Source: Dichotomocladium elegans (taxonomy: Eukaryota; Mucoromycota; Mucoromycetes; Mucorales; Lichtheimiaceae). Taken from it: a stretch of DNA of 64,000 bases. Of the stretch, positions 32,808-45,341 are shown piece after piece (positions within the stretch are counted from its first letter, which is position 1; each line of letters starts with the position of its first letter). A program made the translations under genes and the position numbers. The notes under the pieces are model-generated. The model saw only the letters and a list, made by a program, of their open reading frames with translations, had not been told where the DNA came from and ran no database searches. The stretch is taken from the NCBI GenBank assembly GCA_025716815.1, contig JAIXMN010000013.1, forward strand, positions 124,001-188,000. Direction: 5' to 3'.

Positions 32808-34653
32808 ATGCTCAAAGGCGCCCCCGCATTGGCTAGGGCAGGTACCCGAGCAATCCAAGGATCGCATCTGTCAAATGTAAGCTGCCTTTTACTAGTGCAT
32901 TTATTTTTTTATTTTGCTCATGTAATCTCGTGTCAAGGTCTCGCGCCACTACGCAACCGAGGCGACAGCTACCCCAAAGAAGGGCTCGTTCCGCAAAAAG
33001 TTCCTTTGGACGACTTCGTTTGCTACAACTCTCTATGCTGGTGCAACCTATGCAGCATTACACAATGAGGCTTTCTACGACACTTACACAACCTACGTTC
33101 CTGGAGGCGAAAAGCTATTGGACTTCTTGGATGACACCTTAAACGACGCCGATATCAAGGGTAATCTGGAGAAGGCGGCGCAGATCACAAATTCTGTAGC
33201 TGCTGCTGCGTCTCAAGCCAAGGCCTACGGTGTGATAGCCAAAGATAAGGCGCTCGATATATATGAATATGCGAGCGATGCATACTCGCAACTGGTAGGC
33301 GAGAAAGAGCCTCCTGCTGTGCCTGGTTCTCCCCAGCCTCGCTCCTCTAGAAAAATTAGCAAACGTGGTCTCTTTGCGAACGTTATTGAGACCGATGAAA
33401 CAGCTTCAGTGCCGACATTCAAGACTATCGGTGAGCCTGCTTTGGATGAATTGGCAAAGACCCTTGGCGAGCTGGTGACCATGCTCAACGATGCTGGTCT
33501 TAAGGGTCATGCGAAGCGACTTGCGGATTATGGCTCGCGTGAGATTGATCTACTATACCGCGAATACCGCAAAATTCAAGATGAGGAGGCCCGTTCGCTC
33601 AAGGAAATCAGCGGATTACTCGACAAGTCAAGTTCACTTGCCCAAAACGTTACCCAACATTGTAATGAAATTGAAGCAAAGATTAAATCAGTCCGACAAA
33701 AATCCCATGATCGTGTCGTTGAAAAGGATGCAAAGATGAAGCGCGAGTTTGCTGCTGAAGCCGCTCAGTTGCAGAAGGAATATAACTCCCTTGCGCAGGA
33801 GAGCCTGTCTAACCAGCGCAATGAGTACATGGCCGCACTCACCAGTGAGCTCAAGGAACGCGCTGTCGAGATTCAACGCCAGTTTATCCGCGAAGTCCGC
33901 CAGCAGGTCGAGAATGAGCGTGGCGGCAAGCTTGCTCGTGTTGATGAGGTATCTGTTCGTCAACGCGTCCTGGAGCAGGCTTCGTATCAGAACGTCGAGG
34001 ATCTTGATGATTCTCGCAAAGCGCACCAGCTGGTTCTTGCCGTTGATGCGCTGAAGCGCGCTGCCTATGCTGGCAATCAGCAAGCATTCCTCGACGAACT
34101 TCAAGTCTTGCTCAACATTAGTGCTCCCACTTCACCATTTGCGGATATTATCGAGCGCCGCAACGACGAACTCATTCAGACCATTGCATCGAGCATCTCG
34201 GAATCAGTCGCCCGCCATGGCATTGATTCCATGGCTCAACTCGTTGAGCGCTTTGCCAAGGTCTCTGCCGAAGTGCGACACGCATCACTGATTCCTGAGG
34301 AGGGAAGCAGCATGATTTCACACATCATCTCCATCATTATGAGCAAGCTCATGTTCCGGAAGCAGGGTCTTGTGGCCGGCGATGATCTTGAATCGCGATT
34401 GGCCCGTGTTGAATACTACCTTGAGAAGGAGAAGGATTTGGAGAGTGCTGCACGGGAGATGAACCAGCTCACAGGCTGGCCAAAGCATTTGGCCTCGGAT
34501 TGGCTAGATGCTGCTCGCCGGAACTTGGAGGTCAAGCAGGCGCTCGAGGTATGTTTCGTTCGAGGTTGGCGAAACAAAGTAACTCATATTCTTTGCCATT
34601 GTTATTAGATTATGCGAACACAAGCCTTGCTGGATAGCATTCTTCAGCTTTAG
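32808..34653 (+). CDS. MIC60: MICOS complex subunit Mic60 (mitofilin)
   Basis: Inner-membrane organiser that forms crista junctions and tethers inner and outer mitochondrial membranes. Exon 1 (32808-32877) encodes the presequence MLKGAPALARAGTRAIQG. After an intron ending GTCAAG, exon 2 continues with HYATEATATPKKGS and a single membrane segment (FLWTTSFATTLYAGATYAAL). A long intermembrane-space region follows, with strong coiled coil at about 33570-33940 (Gln/Glu/Lys-rich, including RQQVENERGGK). The mitofilin C-terminal domain contains REMNQLTGWPKHLASDWL. A final intron (GTATGT...TTATTAG) yields the end EIMRTQALLDSILQL at 34653. This matches fungal Mic60 in architecture and length (about 560 residues). 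Confidence 0.93.
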
Positions 34654-34826
34654 CGATCGAACCAAACCTACATCTAATATACACCGTTATCCAAAATTGA
34701 AGTCGTGTCCTGGCAATTCTAAAGTCGCAGGATCACACAAATATAGATGTCGCACAAAAAAGCTTCCATCTCTATAAATGTTAGTCAGTTTTTGCCCTTT
34801 CTTTTATACCCATTTTACGTTTTTCA

Positions 34827-35230
34827 ATGAGCAATCTATCTTTCTGAGATGGGCAAGGCCACGTTGTTGATGAGCGTGGCTGCCCTGAATCTATGGACTA
34901 TGTCGTTGATGAGGAAATGTAATCTCTTTAACCGTTCGTTCTCACACAGAATATCGATGTAGTCTATCTTTCAAGGGTAATCCTGATCTTGTTGCTACGC
35001 ATATCCGAAAGCGAAAGGTGATTGACATTCAGATGAAAGAAGCAGACTTGAAGTGTTACTATATAATGTGCACGGACAAAGATAAGGTCTATGATCGTGC
35101 AGCACAGCAATGGGCATTGCGGTATGAAAAGGGCCCTGACAGCAAATTTAAAGAAATGATAGCTTCACGTATATCAGTGAAGAACATAAGAGTTGTTATT
35201 TTCGACTTCGTTGATACAAGATTCTTATAA
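34827..35230 (+). pseudogene. N-terminal fragment of IS630/Tc1-type transposase
   Basis: The first part (ATGAGCAATCT..., with DYVVDEE) matches at nucleotide level the start of the relic at 28130-28050. The open stretch 35018-35227 includes ADLKCYYIMCTDKDKVYD and AQQWALRYEKGPDSKFKE, the HTH and linker region of that family. It stops at 35230 and no catalytic domain follows. It is therefore a 5' fragment of a dispersed element, inserted between MIC60 and the V-ATPase subunit gene. Confidence 0.7.
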
Positions 35231-36587
35231 CGTATCATTGAAGGCGTTGTATGTTTCGTGACAGTGATGCTGCTGTCGACGCCTTGTAAGGACAACGAAT
35301 ACGCTCTGAAATCTTTCTCGCGCTCGAGCAGGAACAGCAGGCCGCAAATGATGTGTATAAGATTGACAGGAGGTCTCCTGTCAACGTCGTCCCAAGATCG
35401 TGGCTGAACGTATTTTGCTGTCGTAGTAGGTATTATCTTTTTAAATCTGTAGTCTTCAGGATGAGAGTCGAGAACAGACAATAGGCCCTGCAAAGCCTTC
35501 CCCCCCCAAAAAAAAACACATCCGATTGCTGACCGATGAGATCCGCGTAAGCTGTTGGCTATTTACCGCCATTGTAGCCTTTTGACCTCGAACGCCCAGC
35601 AAAAATAGAAACGGCACGTCTGAGATGATGACCAAATTGCATGTTGAATTTGTTGTTCTACGCTGCATTTATCTTGCGGCCTTCATATATCGAACATTAC
35701 TGCACATACAGAAAATATGGCCCTGTGCAATTTGCACGCTGGAGGTATTCAGGCAAGTGTTCGTTGATCAGAGCTCGGTTCCTAATCGTGATGGACGATC
35801 CAAGTGCGTCTCTTTCATATTCCATTAAAGAAAGCCATAGTTCAAAAATAAACGGCTGTTCAAGAAGGTCGTAATGTCGAAATCTTGATTGGTTTGATGT
35901 TCGTTTAGACAGATATATATTAGAAGGAGAACATGTACTAGACTTCGCGGAGGGAGTCCAGCCACTGGCATCGCAGGTACTGGAGACACTCATACTTGAT
36001 GTAGCGGATGAAGACATGTCTGTCTCGGGGTAACTCAATATTTCAGTTTCTGCTATCTATGGACTATTCCCACCGACTGCGTTACGAAAACCTGAAATTT
36101 AAACGTTGCTTTTCACGTTTTCCAAATCATGTCTGCTCTCGCCGTTGATGAGTTTCCATAATCCGTAAGACCAATGCTTCGTTTTAGTATATTCTTTGCT
36201 TTTTGGCGAGCTTGGTAGTGTTACTGAATGCTATTATTCAATCTTTCTCTGTATTGAAAGACGATAGCAAGAAGTTCTCAAGCCTCTGTGTCAAATAAAG
36301 CATTAGTAGGTAATGAAAGTCGTGTATCAAAAGGTGTACGTGATCCTTGACCTCCTATATTACTCCATCTCGACCTTTCCCTTCCATGGTCTTATCTGGT
36401 ATGATCACTATAATACGTATCTCATTTACGAAATTTATTTGGGAAACAAAGTGCATCCGCACATCCTCCACCTTCTCACTCATGCTGTCTCCTTTGTTCT
36501 TAGCAAATAAAAATGATTGAAATCAACCAAAAAACCCCCTGCTTTTCTTTTTCCAAGCAAACTTGAAAACATCGCTACGCGTGCAAC
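35231..36587. other. Intergenic, no supported gene
   Basis: Contains short ORFs on both strands without domain features, and an A-rich run near 35510. It may include more decayed transposon sequence. The promoter of the V-ATPase subunit gene must lie at its right end. Confidence 0.5.
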
Positions 36588-38521
36588 ATGATGGATCCCA
36601 TGCCAGAGATGTTGAAGGTCTCCATCTCCAATTCATATCTTGAGCAGATTATTGTCGACATTAAAGAAACGTCTGTGCCGTGGAAGGTTGGTTTCTATAC
36701 ACACCCGCGTTATGCGGAAACTTTGAGCGCTTTTGTTTCACAACTTTCCATGCTCCGGGAAGGAATATGAACGCCGTGGCCTCATCACGAGCGACCAAAT
36801 CAAACTCCTAAATGCCATTGACGGACAACCCCCCGATCGTGTCCGCTCGGTCCTGAAGAACACTGGTGTGGCATACATTTCCGTCGTTCTGCATTTGCTA
36901 CAGTCGCTTCTTGATCCCGATGCTCTACGCTATATATGCGTGATTGCAGACACATTGGTTTCTGGTATACTTCCGACTTCCGATCTTTGGGGGAAATCTT
37001 ATTGATGACCGACCCTCCTCTTATGTTGCAGATGAGGAAAACACCCAGTATTTTCATGCTATGGTGAAACAGGGTGAACAGTATCCCTTTGGACCATTCA
37101 TCACGTAATACATACGGACATCAAGCTTTCTCTCTTTTTTATTTATTTTGAGAGAGCTAAATCGATGTAATAGAATTTTACAAACAGGAGATGAGAAAAC
37201 GGCCTTGATAGCAAGCAGGCCTTTGGTTACCCTACTCTGGTACATACGTCACATTGTCAAAAATTCTGAGCTCATCAATGCAGAAAGGATAATTAACCGA
37301 TCCATCAGCTCAACGCCTGATCCGGCGTCGATAGATATCAATCCGTTCTGTCGGTGGCTTTCCGAGAAGATCGGAAGCCGGCGATTGGAGCACGAAGATC
37401 TCGCGATTCAAGAAGCTGGGGCATTGTTACAAGTGCGCGAGTTTCGAATGACATTTTGGAACACCGATAATGCAGTGAAAGGGTATGTAACCGAACGGAT
37501 ATTAAGACGTTCCGGAGCAAGTTATTTATATTTCGCATGATAAATGTAGGATGGTACTAGATCTCACCGTGCCGTCCGTCACCCAGCAAATGCAGTACCA
37601 GATCATATTTTGTTTGTGGCTATTGACATTTGAGCCTGAAATTGCAGCTAAAATCAATCATGAGTATGACCTTATCCCGAAATTGGTTGCTATTGCAAAA
37701 GGATCTTTCAAAGAGAAGGTGGTTCGTACATCTCTTGCTACGTTCAGGGTATACACACACGCGTTATGATGGTTCGATATATCATTGCTAATAACCATGA
37801 TATTGTATGCAGAATCTCATTTCCAAGGCGCCAACCGAAAATCTCGCAGCAATGTTAGTCGCGAATCTTCTGCCGTTCACTGAAAGTCTGAGCAGTCGTA
37901 AATGGACAGACCCTGATATTACGGAAGATATTGAGTATCTGAAAGAACACCTGGAGCAGAAATTCAAAAGTTTATCGTAAGTTTACGATCATTCATTCCC
38001 ACCATATTTCTCGAGTTGCTTCAATGGCTCTGCTTCAAATAGGACATTTGAGAAATATGCATCCGAAATTGAAACAGGAAGGCTTGAGCGATCTCCCCCT
38101 CATGAATCTGAGGCATTTTGGAGAGACAATGTAGAAAAGATCGAAAGTTATGATTTTCAAATCATAAGGTACTAGTGTGACCTTGGTGCCACTTGGTTGT
38201 AGTCTAAAGTATATACCAGAAAGCTAGCTTGGATCATGAGCTCCTCAACCGACCCGAAGACGTTGGCGATAGCAATAAGTGACATTGGTCATTATGTACA
38301 ATATGCCTCAAAGGAAGGGAGGAGGTACGCCACCAAATTTTCTCATTTTATATGCTTCATAGACATACATTACAAGTGTATCCTGATTAAACGTCATACA
38401 CAGAGTCTTACAGGAGATAGGCGCTAAGCATCGGATCATGGAACTTATGACCCATAAGAACACAGATGTCCGATATCAGGCGCTAAGTGCAACTCAAAAA
38501 TTCATGCATCAACTATGGTAA
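36588..38521 (+). CDS. VMA13: V-type ATPase V1 subunit H
   Basis: Regulatory subunit of the vacuolar proton pump; it bridges V1 and V0 and is needed for activity. The start at 36588 gives MMDPMPEMLKV (a second ATG follows immediately). About eight exons: VDIKETSVPWK joined to EYERRGLITSDQIKLLNAID; then PPDRVRSVLKNTGVAYI; GDEKTALIASRPLVTLLWYI; PSVTQQMQYQIIFCLWLLTF, the ARM-repeat core; NLAAMLVANLLPF; and SEAFWRDNVEKIESYDFQII. A C-terminal domain ends IGAKHRIMELMTHKNTDVRY and FMHQLW, with a stop at 38521. These blocks follow the family order. The gene sits 157 bp upstream of the GCP5-like gene on the same strand. Confidence 0.9.
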
Positions 38522-38577
38522 GGCAGCATACAGGAGGTATCGTCTAGAAGATCGCTGATGAGCTCCTCAGGAGATAA

Positions 38578-38582
<5 letters not shown>

Positions 38583-38608
<26 letters not shown>

Positions 38609-38610
38609 TT
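38583..38610. repeat. (AT)n microsatellite
   Basis: About 13 AT dinucleotides lie between the V-ATPase subunit gene and the GCP5-like gene. Confidence 0.9.
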
Positions 38611-38678
38611 AAATACAAGCACTGTGATAAATAGAAACAGGCGGGATCATACTCTCTTTTCATTTTCAGCAAACTGAC

Positions 38679-41600
38679 ATGGATTTACGAACCCAACTTG
38701 TCCGGAATGTATTAGGTGATGAGGTAGATCAGCAAATCTACCTAGAGGACAGCAGAGCCAGAAACATACCAATTCATTTTGATAGCTCAATTCAAGACTT
38801 TCACGACGCCTACCAAACATCCTTACTGGCCTTGACCACCATCAATTCGCTAGCACAGACGAATTCTGCATCAATCATCGTTGGGAAAGGTAGAAGAACC
38901 GATTATCAACATTCAATCAAACATGCGTTTAACCGCTCGCGCATGCCAGTCTTTGCGAGAAATTCAGCATTAAAGGTTATGGCGAAGCAGCCGATCGACT
39001 GCGATCACTCAAGTCTGCATTCATGGATCCTGCCTTTTCTATATCCGACGACGCGTGTGGGACGAATAGCGTACGTGTCTTTATCGCGAGAATTTGAGCG
39101 TAAAGATGAAAGCATATTGACGCGGTTTTGTTAGTCCCAGATGGTCCTCAAATACGATATGCTTGCGCTGCTGCTTGCGCTCTCGTCGGGTATACCTGCA
39201 GTAGGCCCATCTTCTGAGTGTGGACGAGAAACAGCACCAGAGACAGCCGCAGAGTTCTGGAAGCGCACGCTGGCTGAAGAGCCTTTGGAAGGAGATCACT
39301 GGAAAGATTATTGTGAGGACAGCGATGATATTAGCTTTGTATCAGACGACGAAGACTTTGAGGTGGATGAGGAGCATCTATCTCGTCGACGCAAGGTAAA
39401 AAAAAACACCCCCTCTTGATGGACGGTTCGCGATGTTTAAATACACGTTTACTAGGCCCGTTCATCTGCCGATCCAGATATGGAGACTTATCGAGGGAAG
39501 AGTCCAACAGATGAACGGTGGGATAGCGTATTTTCACCGATGCTAGAGGATAATTCATTTGACCCGCTTCTTTCTGGCCGCAAGCAGCAATATTGGGAGC
39601 AGCAGGGAGGTTAGTATACCTCTTCCTCATCTCATTGCACTATGTCGCTGATCTACTGCATTGCATCAGGATCCGAGCTTTTGGAAGCCGAGGTAATTCG
39701 CGAGATTCTCTTTGCGCTTCGCGGATACCCAGGAATACTGTTCAGCCAATATGCCGCGGCTGGAAATGGAATAACAGGTTCTTTTCAATTCAAGGTACTT
39801 GTACTACTCTTTTTTTCAGTGGACTGGAATAGAAAAACTTAAGGATGTCCGATCGGCGTTTCCCCCACCCACCCACCCGAAGATGGAAAACATGTCATCT
39901 ACACTTCGCCGAGTTAGCAACGGTGCTTTTATAAGTATTTTGCAAGAGCTTAATAATAGTGCAAATACTCTACTGGACCTCCGCCAGTGGAGTCAACGGC
40001 AAGTTTGCATACTATTTTTTCGTAGTATCTGCAGAGAGCTTGTCCTAATTCGTTTTTCCAGGGTTCTATGCGATAAGAGCAATACCGGGATGGTGAAGTA
40101 CGGCAAGACATGCGAAGCAACTGCCGTTTGCGTGACTGGAATGCTTTTGAACTTTGAGAGGTTCGTCTCTGTGCTTGAATTAAAATATTGCCAGACGAAT
40201 GGTAAGTTTGAAAGACAAAGATAGCATCATGTTCAGGATAACAACCAGTGAACGTAAGATGGGCAGCCGATTATATCTATTCTACAGCTGCAAGACACTT
40301 TGAAGTCATATCTTACGGCATTTGAAGCAATCCACATAATTGTAAAAAAGGCGATTGAACCAGGTAACGGAAATCGGGTTGGCTGCGTATTAAATGCAAT
40401 ATAACTTAACCTCCACATATTTGATATACAGTGAATTCAGCACCGAGAGCAATTGCTTCACGCCTTCTATCGTTACTTCACAGAACTATCTTGGAGAAAC
40501 AATGCTCTGGGGAAAATGACGTGCTTAATGTCCTAGTGAGGATACATCATGAAGCTATTCAACCTATGGGCCGGCTCCTAGATGACTGGATGTCCCGAGC
40601 AGATCTTCATGGCGATATTTCAAATGAGTTCTTAATCAGCGGGTAAGTGCATCCCGTATCTCACAGATTCAACATATAACCCTCGTAGCATATAGGGTCC
40701 AATCTCGAGAGAATGGCCACACGGATAATGGATTTCAGGCGCATTTCTTCGAAGGAGGAAACAATCCGAATATTCACCCAATATATAGTGCGAATTTTGT
40801 AGACAAGGTACTTTTCGTAGGGCGGGCAATCGAGATTATCGCGAAATTCAACAATGAGGTACGCTAGTTTGGCACCCGCTCGGAAGGGGTGCACACACAC
40901 TATTTTTTAAACAGAAATTCCAATTAGATGGAAACGCTTCCAACCTTCAACTCGTGCCTCAGGCATATTATACCAGTCCCGCAGACCATTTTCGACGACA
41001 TAAAGGCCAATCCATCCCCGGAACGATGGTCGGAGCAATCCATGAGTTCTACCATTAACAAAACGTTCTTACAAGCAGGATTTCCGCTGTTCCATCCCCC
41101 GCGCATGGAAATTCCCGATGAATCACCGAGGGAGCTAAGCATAACGTCGTGGCTTTTCGACGAGGCGCTGCGACAAGTGCTGGAAGATTACGTTAATGAG
41201 CCATATATTCAAGCAACTCAAAAACTCCGTAACGTTCTATGGGAGTCATGTACCTTTGGGCTGCATCTTGGCGCTATTTCATCCATTTTCCTCATGCTCG
41301 AAGACGAACTAATGCATGTTTTCTGCGAATCTTTGTTTCATGAGGTACCAGGATCATGCTACCGGTTTAATACGCATGTACTCACTCACTCACACATGAT
41401 AAAGATGGACGAAGCCATTTACGCAGAAAGTAGCGGGACGAATGCACAAATAGACAAACTGTTTATGGACGCAAAGATTGCTGTGGGCGGCGTTCATGCT
41501 GATCTGACATACTCGACATGTTACTTTGATTATCACGCGGACGGAAGTTTCCTCGATAAAATTCGGTTTCGTTACACTGTAAGAAAGATGGAACTCAATC

Positions 41601-42447
41601 AAATATTTTCTGCCTTCATTCTAAACAGCATTGTATCACAAGCTGCCTTGGCCGCTCAATACATACATCCGAAGCTCGACGTTCCAAGGTTATACTGCTA
41701 TTGCCACACTACTACTAAGGCTGAAGCGCACAAAGCATCTGCTCGATCGGAAAACTTTCACACAAGAAAGACGAGGAATGCGTCTTCATGCTATGCGTGT
41801 GCGAATGATCTGGTTCGTGAATGCTTTCTGGAGCTACATCATGACAACGGTATGTAATAAATAGACCAAAGAGGGACGACTATGGTTTGGTTTTACCGAC
41901 AATGCCTCGCTAGATATTGTATACGGAAACAAGAGCATTCTGTGCGGCTATACAGAAATTAGAGAATGTCGAAGATATTACCGAAATGCATGAAAGTTAC
42001 ATGTCCCGGATTGTCGATCGATGTCTGCTTGGAGACATGGTAAATAAGAATAAGGCTGTGGGAGTAAGGGAGGGAAAATTCTAATGCAAGTTTGTTTGGG
42101 AGCAAGACACGTGCTGTGTATACCTCGGTGCTTCGGATCTTGGATCAAGTCCAGGAACTAGCACAGATGTTTGTCCAAGAGAACACGGAACACGAAAATT
42201 ACTTTGACGAGGCTATGAAGGCCATGGAAAATGATTTTTCGCGGGATACTGAATTCATCTCTGTGTCACTTGGCATCATTGCGAAAAAGGGCGGGTTCCC
42301 ATGGTGTAAGTTGTCCTCTATTTCGCTGACTGCAGGATTACTAAGTACTTCTTAGTCGAGGCTCTTGCGGCTTCGCTCTCTTCTCAAGAGACACATATCA
42401 ATCACGAGACAATTCATGTAATAGAGACCCAAGGTGAATCTCTCTAA
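38679..42447 (+). CDS. Gamma-tubulin complex component, GCP5/Mod21-like
   Basis: Spc97/Spc98-family protein that helps build the gamma-tubulin ring complex for microtubule nucleation. The N-terminal exon is MDLRTQLVRNVLGDEVDQQI; a later exon EKFSIKGYGEAADRLRSLKS joins through an intron (GTACGTGTC to TTGTTAG) to SQMVLKYDMLALLLALSSGI. Next comes EGDHWKDYCEDSDDISFVSD, which resembles the Mod21/GCP5 N-terminal region. Grip motifs follow: LLEAEVIREILFALRGYPGI, then LFDEALRQVLEDYVNEPY and MLEDELMHVFCESLF. The gamma-tubulin-binding C-terminal part has LPWPLNTYI, LLRLKRTKHLL and MIWFVNAFWSYIM. The end is VIETQGESL at 42447. More than ten exons; several junctions (38.9-39.1 kb, 40.0-40.9 kb, 41.6-42.1 kb) are approximate. 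GCP5 rather than GCP2/3/4 is inferred from the N-terminus. Confidence 0.82.
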
Positions 42448-42498
42448 TAATACTGTAAATACAAAAGCACGACTGAGAAGTGCTCCTCAGGCCAATTC

Positions 42499-44056
42499 TT
42501 AATCCTCTTCCATAACATCTTCATTGTTTCGGTTCTGGCTTATGCGCTTTGTCTGCTCTTCAATCGCACGCAAAAATGCCTCGACGTCTATAACGGTTTT
42601 AGTGACAGGACCCGGGGGGTTTTTTTTTAAAGAAAAAGCCAGAGGATCACTTACTGCTGCCAGCAGATGCGGGAAGGCCAAGCTGTGTCAACAATGGTCC
42701 AAGCTCTCCGCTTTCTAATGCAAAGCTTAGTGATGCCAGTGCCTGCTGGAACTGTGGGCTGCGGACAACGTGTCGTACTTCTGCAGGTGATCGTTCGCTC
42801 TCTTCGGGTAAGTAAGGGAACAGAGATCTGCAAATGTCAGAATCGTGGAGTACCGGGGTGAGCGCTTCTGTTGTGAGCACATCATTCAGGGAGAGAGAGA
42901 CACGATGGTGGTCTGGATCATCATCGTTAAGTGTGCATTTCATCGTCATATTGGTAGTGTTGTTATCTCCTACCTGCGGTCTGCACACCTGCCAGCAAAC
43001 TGCGAAGTTGTTCTAATTGATCAGAACCTGCTGTTGGCAGCGTCTGCGTCGTTGGTTGTTGTTGTTGTTGTTGTTGTTGTTGTTGCTGCTGCTGCTGCTC
43101 CTGTTGCTGCTGCCGTTCCGGATCTGAATTTTCCTGCTCGGATGCGTTGGTCTCGTGTTGCGACATCGGTTCGTCCTCATCCGTAGCAGTTCCGGGAAGT
43201 GACCCTCTATTTTGCCCGCCCACATGAGTCAATCCGCTACTGCCAGTGATCCAACCAGCAAAATTACCCAAGACCTCCGGCTGATTGCAAAAACTGCAGG
43301 ATGTTGTCACGTGTCACCTGGTCTATTTTTTTGCGTCCTGAGCCCGAACCCCTGACTCACAGCAGCCCAAGTCATTACAACGTCCTTCTCCTACCTGAGG
43401 TTCCTCCCAACAGCTGCATCATATCCGCTGACGATCCTCCAGGACTGTTGTAGTCCATAGGAGAGTCATCCATAACTGCCGCTTGGGGATCATTGACAAG
43501 CTGGTTCACACGTTTAACGACTTCCTCGTCCTTTTCATCACTTTTGCTCTGCATCCAAAAGAACAGTTTCTGGTTTGACGACTTGAATTTCAAGAGGTAC
43601 ACCCGACCTGTTGTGCATTCATCTACTCGCACCATTTCAGCTTCATCGGGAAAGATAATCAAGTCCTGCATATGAGAAGAATAATAAGTCATTCGAGCTG
43701 TTTTCTTTCTTCTTCAAACGTCCCGAAACACAACCTCTTCAGGTTCCGAAGCCCGGCGCTCCTTCCAGTAGAAATGCATAAGCTGATCATCGCTCTACAA
43801 ATCCATTATTTACAGGGAGATCGGATCATTAAATCGGTTCTCTTTTTCTTGTGTTTTCTTTTTTTTTTTACTTGATCCATATACACTATGCTGGGTGATT
43901 GTAATGTGAGTATACACCGACGTATGCTTATTGCCTATTTTTTGTAACTCACCCCTTGCGCAGATCAGGCTTGATCATGTTGCCCTCCCGAATACATTTT
44001 CCGGCGTTGAACTCGACTAGATGTTTAGGACGCTGGGTTGTTGGGAAAAAGTTCAT
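42499..44056 (-). CDS. RPN13: 26S proteasome ubiquitin receptor Rpn13/ADRM1
   Basis: Proteasome lid-side ubiquitin receptor that also recruits the deubiquitinase Uch37. The start at 44056 (MNFFPTTQRPKHLVEFNAGK) is chosen because the Pru fold begins there; the upstream ATG at 44146 gives an unrelated leader. The Pru domain runs through a 19-nt microexon (43872-43890, reading IVYMDQ) into SDDQLMHFYWKERR, EDLIIFPDEAEMVRVDE and KSSNQKLFFWMQSKSDEKDE. A low-complexity linker follows with a Gln run encoded by CAG and a (CAA)10 stretch (about 43056-43115). The C-terminal DEUBAD-like region has LTTEALTPVLHDSDICRSL and SPQFQQALASLSFALESG; the tail ends NNEDVMEED. About seven exons. It converges tail-to-tail with the GCP5-like gene, 51 bp apart. 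Confidence 0.93.
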
Positions 44057-45341
44057 GATGGTATATATATCGGATGCGGGAAAGCTAGAGAAGCAAGGAA
44101 ACGAATCAGAGGGATTACGTTTTGCTCCCCAAAGCAAGTCCGACATGAAATGATGGCCCCAGAGGGAGGGGGGGAGCTAGAAGGTCCGGTTTCTAGATGT
44201 TTTGCGGCAGCTACAAAACCAGAATCGGATGTAATAGAATCCCATACAACACCAACAGATGGGCCAATTTAGCAGATACAATGGAGAGTTCCATGAAGGG
44301 GGTGGTGGTTAGCAGTAATCATTTATATGTACCTTTATATTCAAAATACAAGTTGCATAAAATTTATACAAAGTTTTCGTATCATCAGGTAAAAGCCAAC
44401 AGACAACGTCCCCTTTTACATTTCGAGTTACCAACACCGCTCACACCAGCCGTATCCGGACGTGCACGTGGCGATAACCACGGCGTAGAGTAGGTGGTGC
44501 GCCAGAAGCAGCGGCGGGGACGCGAAGGCATAGATAGAACACGATGCCACACAGAGGAGGGGACAGGGGTCAGTGGGTAATTATTGACAGAGACAGGCAC
44601 AGACAACGCAAGAGACGCCAAATCGCGGCCCCGCCGAATAATGCGATACCCGTTTTGGCCTCTCTTCCATGTCTCATCAAGTACGGATACGGTGGGTCAA
44701 TCAACAAAGGAAGATTTATCATTTTTCTCCGTGCATGCGACATTTGTTGCTTTATTCAGATTTCTGGACAAAACCAGACCTCTATTCTTGTGTATAACAG
44801 AAGACACCCCCCTCTACAAAACAGGTATACGTATGCTTGAGTTGGGACTTCATATTGGAGGAGATGTAAACGTTGCAGCAGTTGCAACAGGTTTAAGCAG
44901 AGGTTTGACGTATTGCCTTCCATGCATTTCATGTTTTTAAATAGATACATGGAAAATCTTCCAGGTGCTGACCAAATCCGCTCATGATCCAATGTACTAG
45001 CCAGACAAGAAACGCAAGAAGCAATTTCCTGTATCTAGACTCAACCCCAACCCCAACCCTCTCGAAACTCTTGCCAGCTAATCCTCCCGTCGGGTGAGAG
45101 ATATACAAATGGTCTTCTCGAACCGACCAGGATATTCCTTAGCGAACAGATTTTGTAGGTTACGCCCCTTTGCATAGTATGATCACACGCATAGAGAAAC
45201 GGAGAGGTTTCCATGGGGAATTGTCTTCAAATATGCTATTACCCACATCAACGCAATGCTCTTCCATCGAGCCCCCCCTCTTTGTCTTTTTTTTTTTCTT
45301 TCGGCGGCTTTAAAAACAGGTGACTTGCCCTTTCGATTGAC
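44057..45341. other. Intergenic between divergent RPN13 and TRM61-like genes
   Basis: Holds both promoters. There are short ORFs only. A CCCCAACCCCAACCCT stretch near 45044-45060 is telomere-like but too short to interpret. A T12 run lies near 45290, about 50 bp before the TRM61-like start. Confidence 0.5.

Noticed and set aside
42651..43186. Several plus-strand ORFs over RPN13, including a Val-rich one
   Set aside because: They are antisense shadows of the Rpn13 exons and of the CAA/CAG repeat.
45044..45060. CCCCAACCCCAACCCT, possible interstitial telomere repeat
   Set aside because: Only two to three imperfect units in ordinary intergenic sequence.
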